Part shown: positions 17,653 through 26,110 of the stretch, piece by piece
Layout of the letters: each line of letters starts with the position of its first letter
Numbering within the stretch: position 1 is the first letter of the stretch
Assembly (NCBI GenBank): GCA_963837335.1
Contig: CAWINS010000028.1
Coordinates: 1 to 64,000 of the forward strand
Source: RYN-230 sp963837335
Lineage (GTDB): Bacteria > Actinomycetota > Actinomycetes > Streptosporangiales > Streptosporangiaceae
Reading direction: 5' to 3'
Length of the DNA stretch: 64,000 bases
Translations under genes and position numbers: made by a program
The notes under the pieces: model-generated
Database searches by the model: none
What the model saw: only the letters and a program-made list of their open reading frames with translations
What the model was told of the DNA's origin: nothing

Positions 17653-18564
17653 ATGATGATCGACCTGGCCGAGACGACGACCGACCGGATCCATGAGGCC
17701 ATCCGGCAGGCCCGGCAGCGGCTCGGCGGCCCGGCCAGCGGGATGGTGCTGACGCTGGTCATCGTGACGGACGAGGCCGCGCAGTACGACGCCGTGCGGT
17801 CGGCCAGCGAGGCGGCCCGGGAGCACCCGATGCGGGTGCTCGCGGTGATCACCCGGCGGCCCGAGGCCGGTTCCCGGCTGGACGCGGAGATCCGGGTCGG
17901 CGAGTCGGGACCGGGCGAGGTGGTGCTGCTCCGGATGTACGGCGCGCTGGGCGAGCACGCCGACTCGGTGGTCACCCCGCTGCTGATGCCGGACACCCCG
18001 GTGGTGACCTGGTGGCCCGGGACTCCCCCGGACGTCCCGTTCCGCAACCCGCTCGGCGCCCTGGCGCAGCGCCGGATCACCGACGCGGCCGCGGCCGCGT
18101 CACCGCACGACTGCCTGGCCAGCCTGGCGTCGCACTACAAGCCCGGGGACACCGATCTGAGCTGGACCCGGGCCACGCCCTGGCGCTCGCTGCTCGCGGC
18201 CACGCTGGACCAGCCGCACGGCGCCATCAGCGGGGGCCGGGTCGAGGCCGAGCGGGGCAACCCGAGCGCGGACCTGATCGCCGCCTGGCTGTCCGTGCGG
18301 CTGGGGGTCCCGTTCGAGAACCGGGTGTCCGGCGGGCCCGGGGTCACCGCGGTCATCTTCGACACCAGCGACGGGGAGATGACGCTGACCCGCCCCGATG
18401 GCCGGCTGGCGGTGCTGCGCCGGCCCGGCGAGCCGGAGCGCCGGGTGGCGCTGCACCGGCGGGACACCGCGGAACTGCTGTCCGAGGAGCTGCGCCGGCT
18501 GGACCCCGACGAGGTGTACGCCGAAACCATCGCCCCGTTCGTCCTGCCCTCCAGCTCCGGCTGA
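17653..18564 (+). CDS. opcA: Glucose-6-phosphate dehydrogenase assembly protein OpcA
   Basis: A 303-residue protein matching OpcA: N-terminal IDLAETTTDRIHEAI, MPDTPVVTWWPGTPP in the middle, DLSWTRATPWRSLLAATLD, and a C-terminal RRDTAELLSEELRRLDPDEVY. OpcA is needed for activity of actinobacterial Zwf and is redox-responsive in cyanobacteria. It directly follows zwf with 60 bases between them, and AAAGGA precedes tandem ATG codons at 17653 and 17656. Confidence 0.92.
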   Translation: MMIDLAETTTDRIHEAIRQARQRLGGPASGMVLTLVIVTDEAAQYDAVRSASEAAREHPMRVLAVITRRPEAGSRLDAEIRVGESGPGEVVLLRMYGALGEHADSVVTPLLMPDTPVVTWWPGTPPDVPFRNPLGALAQRRITDAAAAASPHDCLASLASHYKPGDTDLSWTRATPWRSLLAATLDQPHGAISGGRVEAERGNPSADLIAAWLSVRLGVPFENRVSGGPGVTAVIFDTSDGEMTLTRPDGRLAVLRRPGEPERRVALHRRDTAELLSEELRRLDPDEVYAETIAPFVLPSSSG

Positions 18565-18660
18565 GACGAAAAGGAACGGCGGTGGCAGCCGCAGGCGGGT
18601 CACCGCCAGCGCGGATACGTCCCGCAAAGAGGCGGAGGCGCCCCGCAAAGACCGCGCGCG

Positions 18661-19440
18661 GTGAGCACCCCCGAGGTGCTGGTGCACCACGACGCGGGCC
18701 TGCTGGCCAGGGCGGCGGCGGCCCGGCTGGTGACCAGGCTGGTGGATGCGCAGGCGAGTACGGGCGCGGCCGGCCTGGTGCTCACCGGCGGCGGGATAGG
18801 CACCGCGGTGCTGGCGGAACTGGCGGCCGCCCCGGCCCTCGACGCGGTGGACTGGCGGAGGCTGGACATCTGGTGGGGCGATGAGCGGTTCCTGCCCTCG
18901 GGTGATCCCGAGCGCAACGAGACGCAGGCCCAGCAGGCCCTGCTGAGCCACGTGGACGCGGACCCGGCCCGGGTGCACGCGATGCCAGCCAGCGACGGCC
19001 CGGACGGTAACGACCCGGAAGCGGCGGCCGCGCGCTACGCGGCGGAACTCCGGCAGGCGGCCCAGCCGCAGGACCACGGCCCGGTGCCCGCGTTTGACGT
19101 GCTGATGCTCGGGATCGGGCCGGAAGGGCATGTGGCCTCGCTGTTCCCGGGCCTGCCGGCGCTGTATGACGAGCGGCCGGTCGTCGCGGTCCGCGGCGCA
19201 CCCAAGCCGCCGCCAACCAGGATCACCATGACGCTGCCGGCCATCCGGAGGGCCCGTGAGGTGTGGATACTCGCGGCCGGCCAGGAGAAGGCCGGAGCGG
19301 TCCGCCTGGCCCTCTCCGACGCCGGGCCCGTGCAGGTTCCGGCCGCGGGCGCACGCGGCCAGCAGCGCACGCTGTTTCTGCTGGACCGCAGCGCGGCGAG
19401 CCAGCTGCCGCCGCAGCTGAACCGGATCGCCTCGCCTTAG
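18661..19440 (+). CDS. pgl: 6-phosphogluconolactonase
   Basis: A 259-residue lactonase that hydrolyses 6-phosphogluconolactone made by Zwf. Visible motifs are LVLTGGGIGTAVL (phosphate-binding loop), IWWGDERFLPSGDPERNE, and MLGIGPEGHVASLFPG. GTG 18661 gives the family length. It is the last gene of the pentose phosphate operon and faces the convergent DUF1707 gene, whose stop is 22 bases away. Confidence 0.92.
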   Translation: MSTPEVLVHHDAGLLARAAAARLVTRLVDAQASTGAAGLVLTGGGIGTAVLAELAAAPALDAVDWRRLDIWWGDERFLPSGDPERNETQAQQALLSHVDADPARVHAMPASDGPDGNDPEAAAARYAAELRQAAQPQDHGPVPAFDVLMLGIGPEGHVASLFPGLPALYDERPVVAVRGAPKPPPTRITMTLPAIRRAREVWILAAGQEKAGAVRLALSDAGPVQVPAAGARGQQRTLFLLDRSAASQLPPQLNRIASP

Positions 19441-19461
19441 CCGGGTGCCTGGCCGGGGTGC

Positions 19462-19944
19462 CTAGTCCGGGCGATGGCTGGACCCGTCACCAGGCCCTGA
19501 GTCGCGGTCGCCGGGAGGTCCGTGCGGTCCCGGCCGGGTACTGCGGGTCGGCCGGGTGGCCAGCCGGAGCAGCATGAACAGGATGACCAGGACCGGGATG
19601 AACGCGAAGGGTTCCCGGGCGGTCAGCGCGATGCCCAGCCAGATGACCAGGATGGGCAGCATGGGGCTGACCCGGCGCCGGGGCGGACCGGCCGCGACTG
19701 GCAGCAGCTTGTCCGGGGCCGGCTTGATCCCGGGCTCTGGCCGCGGAACCTCCAGCCTGGCCTGCTGGGGAAGATCACGGGTGAGTGACCGGAGGCCGCC
19801 CCAGGTCTTCGCGGCGAAGGCGCTCGTGGTCCGCTCGTCGAACTCCTCCAGGGTCAGGCGTCCCGCGCTGTAGGCTTCGCGCAAGATCTCGACAACGTGC
19901 TCCCGGTCGGCGTCCGAGGCGCGGATACCGCCGTCATCCGTCAT
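19462..19944 (-). CDS. DUF1707 domain membrane protein
   Basis: A 160-residue protein beginning (ATG 19944, GGAGGTCCGGAG just upstream) with the actinobacterial DUF1707 motif IRASDADREHVVEIL...GRLTLEEFDERT, then a linker and two closely spaced hydrophobic segments (MLPILVIWLGIALTA, FIPVLVILFMLLRLA), then a short polar tail. The domain is thought to be a small protein-interaction/SHOCT-like helix module, often found on membrane proteins of unknown function. An earlier ATG at 19971 is possible. It stands alone between convergent pgl and the divergent TrkA-like gene. Confidence 0.82.
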   Translation of the reverse strand: MTDDGGIRASDADREHVVEILREAYSAGRLTLEEFDERTTSAFAAKTWGGLRSLTRDLPQQARLEVPRPEPGIKPAPDKLLPVAAGPPRRRVSPMLPILVIWLGIALTAREPFAFIPVLVILFMLLRLATRPTRSTRPGPHGPPGDRDSGPGDGSSHRPD

Positions 19945-20075
19945 CTCCGGACCTCCCCGAGACCCTGGCATTCATTCGCCCCTTTCATCCGGAGGATACC
20001 CCGGACCGGTCACGCCAGACCCCGGCCGGGGTGCCCAGATAGCCGGCGTCCGCCCCGCTATGGTTAGATCTCGCC

Positions 20076-21749
20076 GTGCCCCCGGTACCCCGCCGACTCA
20101 TCCAGGACCGGAACCACCTGATCGTGTGCGGGGACGACGCGCTGGCTTACCGGGTCGTCGAGGAGCTCACCACCAACTATGGCGAGCGGGTAACCGTGCT
20201 GCTCAGCGCGCGGTCTCACGGTCACGGCCCGCGGATCGCCCGGCTCCCGGGCGTCCGGGTCATCGAGCGGCCGGAACTGGACGGCTCCGCCTTCGCGGAT
20301 GCGGGAGCCCAGTCGGCCCGGGCGATCGCCCTGATGGGCCGGGACGACCTGACTAACTTCCACGCCGCGCTCCGCGCCCAGGACGTCAGCCCGGGCCTCA
20401 GGCTGGTGATGCGGATCTTCAACACCGGGCTGGGCGAGCGGATGCGCAGTTTCTTCCCCGATTGCGCGGTGCTGTCGAGTTCCGCGATGGCCGCTCCCTC
20501 GTTCGTGGCCGCCGCACTGGGCGAGCCAGCCCCCAGCCATGTCCGGCTGGCCGGGCGCACCCTGTTCGTGGCGCGTCCCGGCGAGGCCGACGCCGCGCAC
20601 CTCGTCTGCGGGCTGGCCACGACCGGGGCGCCCGGCCAGCCCCAGCTGCTTCCCCCGGACCAGGACCTGGCCGACCTGGTGCTCGCCGTGGCCGATGGCA
20701 CCCCGCGCAACCCGCTGACCAGGCCGCGCCGGCGGCCGCTGCGGGCCCTCGCGGACCTGCCCCGGCTCCTGTTCGGGTACAAGCTGGGGTTCGTGTTCCT
20801 GGTCCTGTTCGGCGTCCTGGTGGCCGGGTTCGTGCTGCTCGCCACCGCCGGCGGCTACTCCCCCGGCAACGCGCTGTACCTGACCTTCCTGGACGCCGCG
20901 GGCGCGGCGCTCACCAATTCCCGGCTGAGCGCCCCGGAGAAGGTCGCCCAGTTCATGCTCACCTTTGACGGGATGGCGTTCCTGCCGGTGGTCACCGCGG
21001 CCGTCGTCGGGGCCCGGCTGACCGGGTCAGTGCGCGGCAAGGAACGGCCGCTGAGCGGCCATGTCATCGTGGCCGGGCTGGGCAACGTCGGCACCCGCAT
21101 CGCCGGCCAGCTGCACGACCTGGGCGTTGACGTGGTCTGCGTGGACCGGGACGAGAACGCGGCCGGGATCCGGCTGGCCCGCCAGCTGGGGCTGCGCGTG
21201 GTGATCGGTGAAACCACCCGCGAGGAAACCCTGCGCGCCGCGGATATCCGCACCAGCCAGGCCCTCGTCTCGGTGACCAACAGCGACATCGTGAACCTGG
21301 AGACGGCCCTGCACGCCCGGGCCCTGGCCGCCGACGTGCGCCTGGTTCTGCGGCTGTCCGACGACGACCTGGCCGAGCGGGTCCAGAAGACGGTCGGCAA
21401 CGCGATCTCGCGCAGCGTCCCCTACCTCGCGGCCCCGGCCTTCGCGGCCGCCATGCTGGAGCACCAGGTGCTGCGCACCATCCCGGTCGGGCGGCACGTG
21501 CTGCTGATCGCGGACGTCAGGGTGGAGGCGGGATCAGAGCTGGCGGGCCAGCCGGTGGAAAACGTGAACCGCGGCGGTGCGGTCCGGGTCATCGCGGTCA
21601 GCCCGGCCGCGGGCGGTGCCGTCAACTGGTCACCGCGACCCGACTACCTGATCGCCCCGCAGGACCGGATCTACGTTCTGGCCACGCGCACCGGGCTGAG
21701 CGGGGTACTGGCGCGCAGCCAGAGCGGCGGCGCGGTCGCGCCTGCGTAA
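20076..21749 (+). CDS. Two-TrkA-N (RCK-like) membrane protein with a degenerate channel region
   Basis: A 557-residue protein: first Rossmann-like TrkA-N/RCK domain (residues about 10-215, NHLIVCGDDALAYRVVEEL), two hydrophobic segments with an intervening loop (about 230-320, LGFVFLVLFGVLVAGFVLL and GMAFLPVVTAAVVGA), then a second RCK domain (about 325-550, GHVIVAGLGNVGTRIAGQL). This is the architecture of RCK-gated ion channels of the CASTOR/POLLUX-like type, but no TxGYG selectivity filter is present in the loop. It probably senses a nucleotide and moves or regulates an ion of unknown type. GTG 20076 is the only fitting start. Confidence 0.75.
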   Translation: MPPVPRRLIQDRNHLIVCGDDALAYRVVEELTTNYGERVTVLLSARSHGHGPRIARLPGVRVIERPELDGSAFADAGAQSARAIALMGRDDLTNFHAALRAQDVSPGLRLVMRIFNTGLGERMRSFFPDCAVLSSSAMAAPSFVAAALGEPAPSHVRLAGRTLFVARPGEADAAHLVCGLATTGAPGQPQLLPPDQDLADLVLAVADGTPRNPLTRPRRRPLRALADLPRLLFGYKLGFVFLVLFGVLVAGFVLLATAGGYSPGNALYLTFLDAAGAALTNSRLSAPEKVAQFMLTFDGMAFLPVVTAAVVGARLTGSVRGKERPLSGHVIVAGLGNVGTRIAGQLHDLGVDVVCVDRDENAAGIRLARQLGLRVVIGETTREETLRAADIRTSQALVSVTNSDIVNLETALHARALAADVRLVLRLSDDDLAERVQKTVGNAISRSVPYLAAPAFAAAMLEHQVLRTIPVGRHVLLIADVRVEAGSELAGQPVENVNRGGAVRVIAVSPAAGGAVNWSPRPDYLIAPQDRIYVLATRTGLSGVLARSQSGGAVAPA

Positions 21750-22036
21750 CCAAAACCTGGGCCTCCCCCAGGGAGGAATCCGGCGTTACGCTCAGGGCAG
21801 ATCTTCCGTGTGGTTCTGCTGAGCCGCTTGTGAAGACGGAAGAAGGTCCCAAATGGTTCGTTCTATCCGGTTTGTCCGCGCCGTTCCGGGGACGTCGGCC
21901 GCGGTCCAGGCACCGGGCACTTTAGCCTGCCCGGTAGCCGCCGCCGGGATCTTCAGTCAATCCACGCGCCGTCGCGGCCATCCGGGTTACCTGCCCCCGT
22001 GGCCGGGCAGTGCACCGCCTCATCAGGAGGATTCAC
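21750..22036 (+). other. 287-bp leader before the acetate transporter, with a possible short ORF
   Basis: The stretch has an inverted repeat TCTTCCGT/ACGGAAGA (about 21802 and 21835). It also holds a possible short ORF, ATG 21853 to 22053 (66 codons, AGAAGG upstream), whose end overlaps the transporter start and which resembles no family I know. It could be an untranslated leader. No clear promoter was identified. Confidence 0.3.
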
Positions 22037-22687
22037 TTGAGCGTCAACGATGACCTGCCTGCAGCTCCTGCGGCTCCGGTGGCCGCACTGGGGACGGGGA
22101 TAGCCGACCCCGCACCGCTGGGGCTCGCTGCCTTCGCCCTGACCACGTTCCTGCTGTCGGCGTTCAACGCCGGCTGGATGACCTCGGCGAGCGGCCTGGC
22201 CTGGCTCGGGTACGCGTTCGCCTACGGCGGCCTGGGCCAGTTGCTGGCCGGCATGTGGGAGTTCCGCAACCGCAATGTCTTCGGCGCCACCGCGTTCTCT
22301 AGTTACGGTGGCTTCTGGATCGGTCTCGGACTCTACTTTGTGCTGGTCGGGAACAGCCTGCTCGCCCACCCCTTGCTGGCGCACGAGTTCGGCAAGGACG
22401 TCGGCTGGATCCTGCTGGCCTTCGCCATCTTCAACACCTACATGCTGATCTGGAGCACGCAGGTGAACGCGGCGGTGTTCGCGGTGTTCCTCACCCTGGA
22501 ACTCACCGAGATCATCCTGTTCATCGGCAACCTCTCCGCCAGCAGCGGCACGGTCAAGTTCGGCGGGTACGTGGGCATACTCACCGCGATTTGCGCCTGG
22601 TATGCCTCGGCAGCCGGGGTCGCCAACGGGATGGGAGGCCGGCTCAGCCTTCCCGTCGGCCGGCCGCTCCTCGCCCCGCGCGTCTGA
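22037..22687 (+). CDS. GPR1/FUN34/YaaH family acetate (succinate) transporter
   Basis: Six-helix protein of 216 residues with the family signature ADPAPLGLAAFALTTFLLS (NPAPLGL-like) near residue 22 and FSSYGGFWIGLGLYF in the middle, as in E. coli SatP. It takes up acetate and similar short acids. The start is TTG 22037, chosen because a perfect AGGAGG at 22025-22030 lies six bases upstream; no ATG or GTG gives a better fit. It is monocistronic, with a hairpin after the stop. Confidence 0.9.
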   Translation: MSVNDDLPAAPAAPVAALGTGIADPAPLGLAAFALTTFLLSAFNAGWMTSASGLAWLGYAFAYGGLGQLLAGMWEFRNRNVFGATAFSSYGGFWIGLGLYFVLVGNSLLAHPLLAHEFGKDVGWILLAFAIFNTYMLIWSTQVNAAVFAVFLTLELTEIILFIGNLSASSGTVKFGGYVGILTAICAWYASAAGVANGMGGRLSLPVGRPLLAPRV

Positions 22688-22747
22688 GCGGGGCCGCCCG
22701 CCCGCGCCGCAGGGCCGGGCACTGGGCTAGCAGGTAGCACACGAGCG

Positions 22748-22781
22748 GATCCCGGGGAGCCAGACCAGGCCCCCCGGGATC
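22748..22781 (+). terminator. Hairpin after the acetate transporter
   Basis: GATCCCGGGG (22748-22757) pairs with CCCCGGGATC (22772-22781) over a 14-base loop, 60 bases after the transporter stop and just before the MscS start. Confidence 0.5.
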
Positions 22782-22813
22782 ACGCGTTTGAGGGCCCCGG
22801 CAGGATTGGGCGC

Positions 22814-23614
22814 GTGGATCTGCACGAGAAGCGGCAACTCGACCGGGCCGAGCACCTGGCCAAGGTGAACGAGCAGGTGGCCAGGGCCAAAGCGCACGCC
22901 CGCCCGTGGCGGGCCATCATCGCGACGGTCCTGGCGGTCAGCGCGGGCGCGGTAGCCAGCCAGGCGGCCCAGGGCTTCAAGGACTGGACCGGCCACGGCA
23001 ATTACGTCTACAAGATAGTGGCCGCGGCGTGCATCGCGGCGTTCTTCATCTTCGGTGTCATAGCCGTGTTCGGGCTGGCCGGAAAGACGAGGGACGTGCT
23101 CACTCCCGCCGTTGGCTCGTCACACGCCGCGGTAGTCCGGTACGCCATACTCCTCATCGGCGGGCTGACCGTGCTGTTCCTGGGGGTGAGCCTGATGAAG
23201 GTCCCGATCGGGCAACTCCTCGTCGGCGGGGCGGTCACCACGATCCTGCTCGGCATCGCCGGTCAGCAATCCCTGTCCAACATATTCGCGGGCCTCGTGC
23301 TGCTGCTGTCACGGCCCTTCATGGTGGGGGACTATATCCGGCTCAAATCCGGGGCGCTGGGCGGCGTCACTGACGGCCTCGTGGCCGAGATCGGCATTAC
23401 CTACTTGCGCCTGGACACCGAGGACGGCACCCTGCATCTGCCTAATTCCCAGGTCCTCGCGGCTGCGGTGGGGCCTCTCACGCCGCCCCGGACCAGGGAA
23501 TCAGGGCCAGCGGAATCAGGGCCAGGGCCCGAGACCCCGGCTCCGGCCGCCGGGCCAGCCAAGCCGGATCATGACGACCCGCCGTACGGCGGGCCGCCGT
23601 ACGGATCGCCATGA
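22814..23614 (+). CDS. Small-conductance mechanosensitive channel (MscS family)
   Basis: A 266-residue channel with a basic amphipathic N-terminus, three hydrophobic segments (IATVLAVSAGAVASQA, IVAAACIAAFFIFGVIAVFG, YAILLIGGLTVLFLGVSL), then the pore/upper beta domain GIAGQQSLSNIFAGLVLLLSRPFMVGDYIRL, the core MscS signature. The soluble domain is short: after LPNSQVL it ends in a Pro/Gly/Ser-rich tail built partly from 15-bp repeats. Start GTG 22814. It likely relieves osmotic stress. It is convergent with lsr2. Confidence 0.87.
   Translation: MDLHEKRQLDRAEHLAKVNEQVARAKAHARPWRAIIATVLAVSAGAVASQAAQGFKDWTGHGNYVYKIVAAACIAAFFIFGVIAVFGLAGKTRDVLTPAVGSSHAAVVRYAILLIGGLTVLFLGVSLMKVPIGQLLVGGAVTTILLGIAGQQSLSNIFAGLVLLLSRPFMVGDYIRLKSGALGGVTDGLVAEIGITYLRLDTEDGTLHLPNSQVLAAAVGPLTPPRTRESGPAESGPGPETPAPAAGPAKPDHDDPPYGGPPYGSP
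23497..23526 (+). repeat. 15-bp tandem duplication in the MscS 3' end
   Basis: GGAATCAGGGCCAGC (23497-23511) is repeated at 23512-23526 with one change. It is in frame and encodes ESGPA-ESGPG. Confidence 0.85.
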
Positions 23615-23655
23615 TGCCCCGGCCCAGTGCTGGTTCATCTAGTGCTGGTTCATCT
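23581..23655 (+). repeat. Two more 15-bp tandem duplications at the mscS/lsr2 junction
   Basis: GCCGTACGGCGGGCC (23581-23595) is followed by a 12/15 copy at 23596-23610. AGTGCTGGTTCATCT (23626-23640) is repeated exactly at 23641-23655. The second pair reaches into the lsr2 stop codon. Confidence 0.85.
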
Positions 23656-23992
23656 AGTGGTGCTTCGCCTCGTACCTGGCTACGACATCAGCCGGGATGC
23701 GGCCCCGATCGCTGACCTCAATCCCGCTGTCCTTGGCCCAGGTCCGTATCGCGGCGCTGTGCTGCCGGTGAGCAGTCGTCCGCCGCTTGGTCCGGTTGAC
23801 CCGGGCCGACGCACGGCGGGCGCGCTGCGCGTAACGGCTCACCACATCGTCAAACTTTTGGCTGTGCTTGGCGCACAGGTCGATCTCATAGTCCCGGCCA
23901 TCCAGGCTGAACCGGCGTGCGTGATGCTGGCCCTCGGGAATCGGTTTCTGGTCGTAGTCACAGGCAAAAGTGACGGAAACCTTCTGTGCCAC
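23654..23992 (-). CDS. lsr2: Lsr2 family nucleoid-associated protein
   Basis: A 112-residue H-NS-like xenogeneic silencer. The N-terminal dimerisation region begins AQKVSVTFACDYDQ and continues RFSLDGRDYEIDLC. The C-terminal DNA-binding module ends IRTWAKDSGIEVSDRGRIP, with the RGR motif that enters the minor groove of AT-rich DNA. GTG 23992 with AGGAAGGGG upstream fits the family N-terminus; an earlier in-frame ATG at 24055 adds residues the family lacks. An AT-rich patch (AAATATAT) lies just upstream and could be an autoregulatory site. Confidence 0.93.
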   Translation of the reverse strand: MAQKVSVTFACDYDQKPIPEGQHHARRFSLDGRDYEIDLCAKHSQKFDDVVSRYAQRARRASARVNRTKRRTTAHRQHSAAIRTWAKDSGIEVSDRGRIPADVVARYEAKHH

Positions 23993-24150
23993 TTGAGGCC
24001 CCCCTTCCTCTGTGGCAAATATATCCCGCCACGGGCGCCCCAACCATAACGACACCCAAAGAAGGGCAGAGCGTCAACCGGGATGACCGCCATTCGGGGG
24101 TCGATGCCCGGCGCTGCGGGCCGCCGCCCCGGGGGCGGGACGGCTATCGG

Positions 24151-25284
24151 TCAATGACGGCCGGGATAGCGTCCCCGTTCCCTCGGGTCCCGATTGCCAG
24201 GGGGACGCCCATAGGGGAAGGATTCCTCGGGCTCCCTGTCGTAGCCCTCCACGGAGTGGTCGGCCGTGTCATCCCACTCGTCGCCCTCGCCATAATCCGG
24301 CCCGGCCAGATAAGCCCCCGAGTCGTCGACGGCCGCTTCGCCGGGATAATCCGCATTGCCCGCCTGGCCGGAATAGGGGTGGAATGCGGGGTCAGCCGGG
24401 TACCCGCCCGCCGGGCGGCGGTGGCTGCCAGACTGGACGGTGCGGTAGTCGCCGGTGGCAGGCACGTCCGGGTAGCCGGCGTCGCGGTATCCGCCGTGGT
24501 CGTCCTCATCGTGATACCCGGCGTCGGCGGCGTCTCCCCCGTATCTGGGCCCCCGGGGATCACTGGGAAAGTCGCCCGGGTCGCGGCGGTGACTGCCGGA
24601 CTGGCCGCTGCGGTAGTCGCCGGTGGCAGGCAGATCGTGGTAGCCCGGCGCCTCTGCGCGCCGGTAGTCGCCGGAGGACGGGCTGCCGGGGTAGCCGGGG
24701 TCAGCGGGATAACCCGCGGCCGGGCCGTACTCCTGGGCCGGCTGGCGGTACGAGCCGGTGGCCGGCTCGTCCGGGTACCTGGCCGCCGGGACGGGATAGG
24801 CCGGGTCGAGCGGGTCGATGGGGTAACTGCCGGAGTCCCCCCCATAGCCCCGCTCCGGGCGCGGGCCATCCGGGCGGGGCAGGTCCGGCCGGGGGCCGTC
24901 CGGGCGGGCCCCCTCGGGGCGGGAGCCGTCCGGGCGCTGGCCCGAGGGGGCGCCGGACCCGGCGGGCATCCGCATGGCCATCGTCGCCTGGCCCTCGTCG
25001 GAGCCCCGGCCCGGTACCTCACGCCCGGCCTCACCCGGTGCCTCCCGGCGGCCCGCACGCTGACCCTGCGGGCCGCGGTGCAGTGACTCGATCATCCGGG
25101 CCAGGTCATCCATGGGCAGCCGGAACGTGCCCGTGCACGTGCCGCCCTGCCAGATGCTGAAAACCGCCACGCCCGTGTCGGCGTACCAACTCAGCCGCAT
25201 GCTGCGGGAGTCGCCTCGTACGTCGAAGAACACCTCACCGAGCCGGGGCAACGGGGCTGCGTCCGACGCTGACATGGAGCCCAT
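24151..25284 (-). CDS. Actinobacterial hypothetical protein with a disordered repeat-rich tail
   Basis: A 377-residue protein of unknown function. Residues about 15-75 form a compact conserved-looking domain (LGEVFFDVRGDSRSMRLSWY, FSIWQGGTCTGTFRLP, LARMIESLHRG). The remaining 300 residues are low complexity, rich in Pro, Gly, Tyr, Asp and Arg. They repeat segments such as PATGDYR-x2-QSGSHRR (twice, about 80 residues apart), SSGDYRRAE and PDGPRPD units. The tail looks disordered and acidic/aromatic. ATG 25284 was chosen near the domain; ATG 25275 is also possible and the frame is open further upstream. No ribosome site decides. It follows lsr2's direction but is a separate unit. Confidence 0.7.
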   Translation of the reverse strand: MGSMSASDAAPLPRLGEVFFDVRGDSRSMRLSWYADTGVAVFSIWQGGTCTGTFRLPMDDLARMIESLHRGPQGQRAGRREAPGEAGREVPGRGSDEGQATMAMRMPAGSGAPSGQRPDGSRPEGARPDGPRPDLPRPDGPRPERGYGGDSGSYPIDPLDPAYPVPAARYPDEPATGSYRQPAQEYGPAAGYPADPGYPGSPSSGDYRRAEAPGYHDLPATGDYRSGQSGSHRRDPGDFPSDPRGPRYGGDAADAGYHDEDDHGGYRDAGYPDVPATGDYRTVQSGSHRRPAGGYPADPAFHPYSGQAGNADYPGEAAVDDSGAYLAGPDYGEGDEWDDTADHSVEGYDREPEESFPYGRPPGNRDPRERGRYPGRH

Positions 25285-25733
25285 GGTGGCGCTGAACCAA
25301 CGGGTTTGTCCAATTAACGCGGCACTATGGTAAGGACCAGAGTGGCCGGCACCGCCTCTATGCTGGGGGTACGCCCATCGGGGTGGCGGGGGCAGCTGGC
25401 CCCAACTTCTCTGCCGCGGATTCGCGATCCTGCCTGCGGAACTGCCCCCGCGGATGGCATCATTGATCATCGGTCCGCTGGACAGGACTGGTTTCGTCAG
25501 AGCGGGCGGCACGCTGGTTGCCGCTGCTCATCCGGCAGGGTTGCTCCTCTAGCTACTCCCGTGGCGGTCACGGGCGCCTTGAGGCTGCCCAGCTCCCGGG
25601 AACACGCAGGTGATGCAGTGCGTTGCATACCTACGACGGGGCAAAAGCCGCACAGGGCGAACCTATGTCCGACGGAACCAGAGGGTCGGCTGGACGCGGA
25701 ATACACACTAACGCTTGTTGAGGAGATCTAGTC
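25285..25733. other. 449-bp divergent intergenic region before the WhiB-like gene
   Basis: No convincing gene. It contains ATGCA (25613-25617) and TGCAT (25624-25628), an inverted repeat around GTGCGT, about 105 bases before the WhiB-like start, and an AT-richer patch near 25305-25330 close to the start of the hypothetical gene. It should hold both promoters, but I could not place -10/-35 boxes with confidence. Confidence 0.35.
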
Positions 25734-26033
25734 ATGTCTGAGGTACGGCGGCAGGTTACCCTGCCTCCCCGGCCGAACTGGGGCTGGCAAGATGCCGCCG
25801 CGTGCCGCGGCACGGATGTCGTGCTCTTCTTTGGTCCCGACGGCGAACGGCAGCCGGAGCGGGAGATCCGGGAGCGGAAGGCCAAGGCGATGTGCGCCAG
25901 TTGCCCGGTCCGCACTGAATGCCTGGATTACGCGATCTCGCGGCCGGAGAAGTACGGCACCTGGGGCGGCCTGAACGAGGACGAGCGCGCCTCGGAGCGC
26001 CGCCGCCGGATGCGCCGCGCGAACGCGGCCTGA
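25734..26033 (+). CDS. WhiB-like iron-sulfur transcriptional regulator
   Basis: A 99-residue Wbl protein with the four cluster-binding cysteines at residues 24, 54, 57 and 63 (AACRG, MCASCPVRTEC), the GTWGGLNEDER turn motif and a basic C-terminus RRRRMRRANAA for DNA or sigma-factor contact. Such proteins bind a [4Fe-4S] cluster and act with the housekeeping sigma factor in development or redox response. ATG 25734 is preceded by GAGGAGAT. Which Wbl subfamily it belongs to is not assigned. A strong terminator follows. Confidence 0.93.
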   Translation: MSEVRRQVTLPPRPNWGWQDAAACRGTDVVLFFGPDGERQPEREIRERKAKAMCASCPVRTECLDYAISRPEKYGTWGGLNEDERASERRRRMRRANAA

Positions 26034-26068
26034 TCTGGCTGGCAGGACCGGCTGGCACAGAGCATTGC

Positions 26069-26100
26069 TGGCCGGCCGCGGCAGACGCCGCGGCCGGCCA
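26069..26100 (+). terminator. Strong hairpin after the WhiB-like gene
   Basis: TGGCCGGCCGCGGC (26069-26082) pairs perfectly with GCCGCGGCCGGCCA (26087-26100) over a 4-base loop. It has a 14-bp stem and no T-tract. It ends 10 bases before the start of the next small gene, so it could also block its ribosome site on read-through RNA. Confidence 0.75.
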
Positions 26101-26110
26101 CAATAGGTAC

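Noticed and set aside
24384..25160. Plus-strand frame opposite the repeat-rich hypothetical
   Set aside because: Both strands are open because of the repeats. The minus-strand frame has the conserved-looking head domain; the plus-strand product is Arg/Gly/Pro low complexity.
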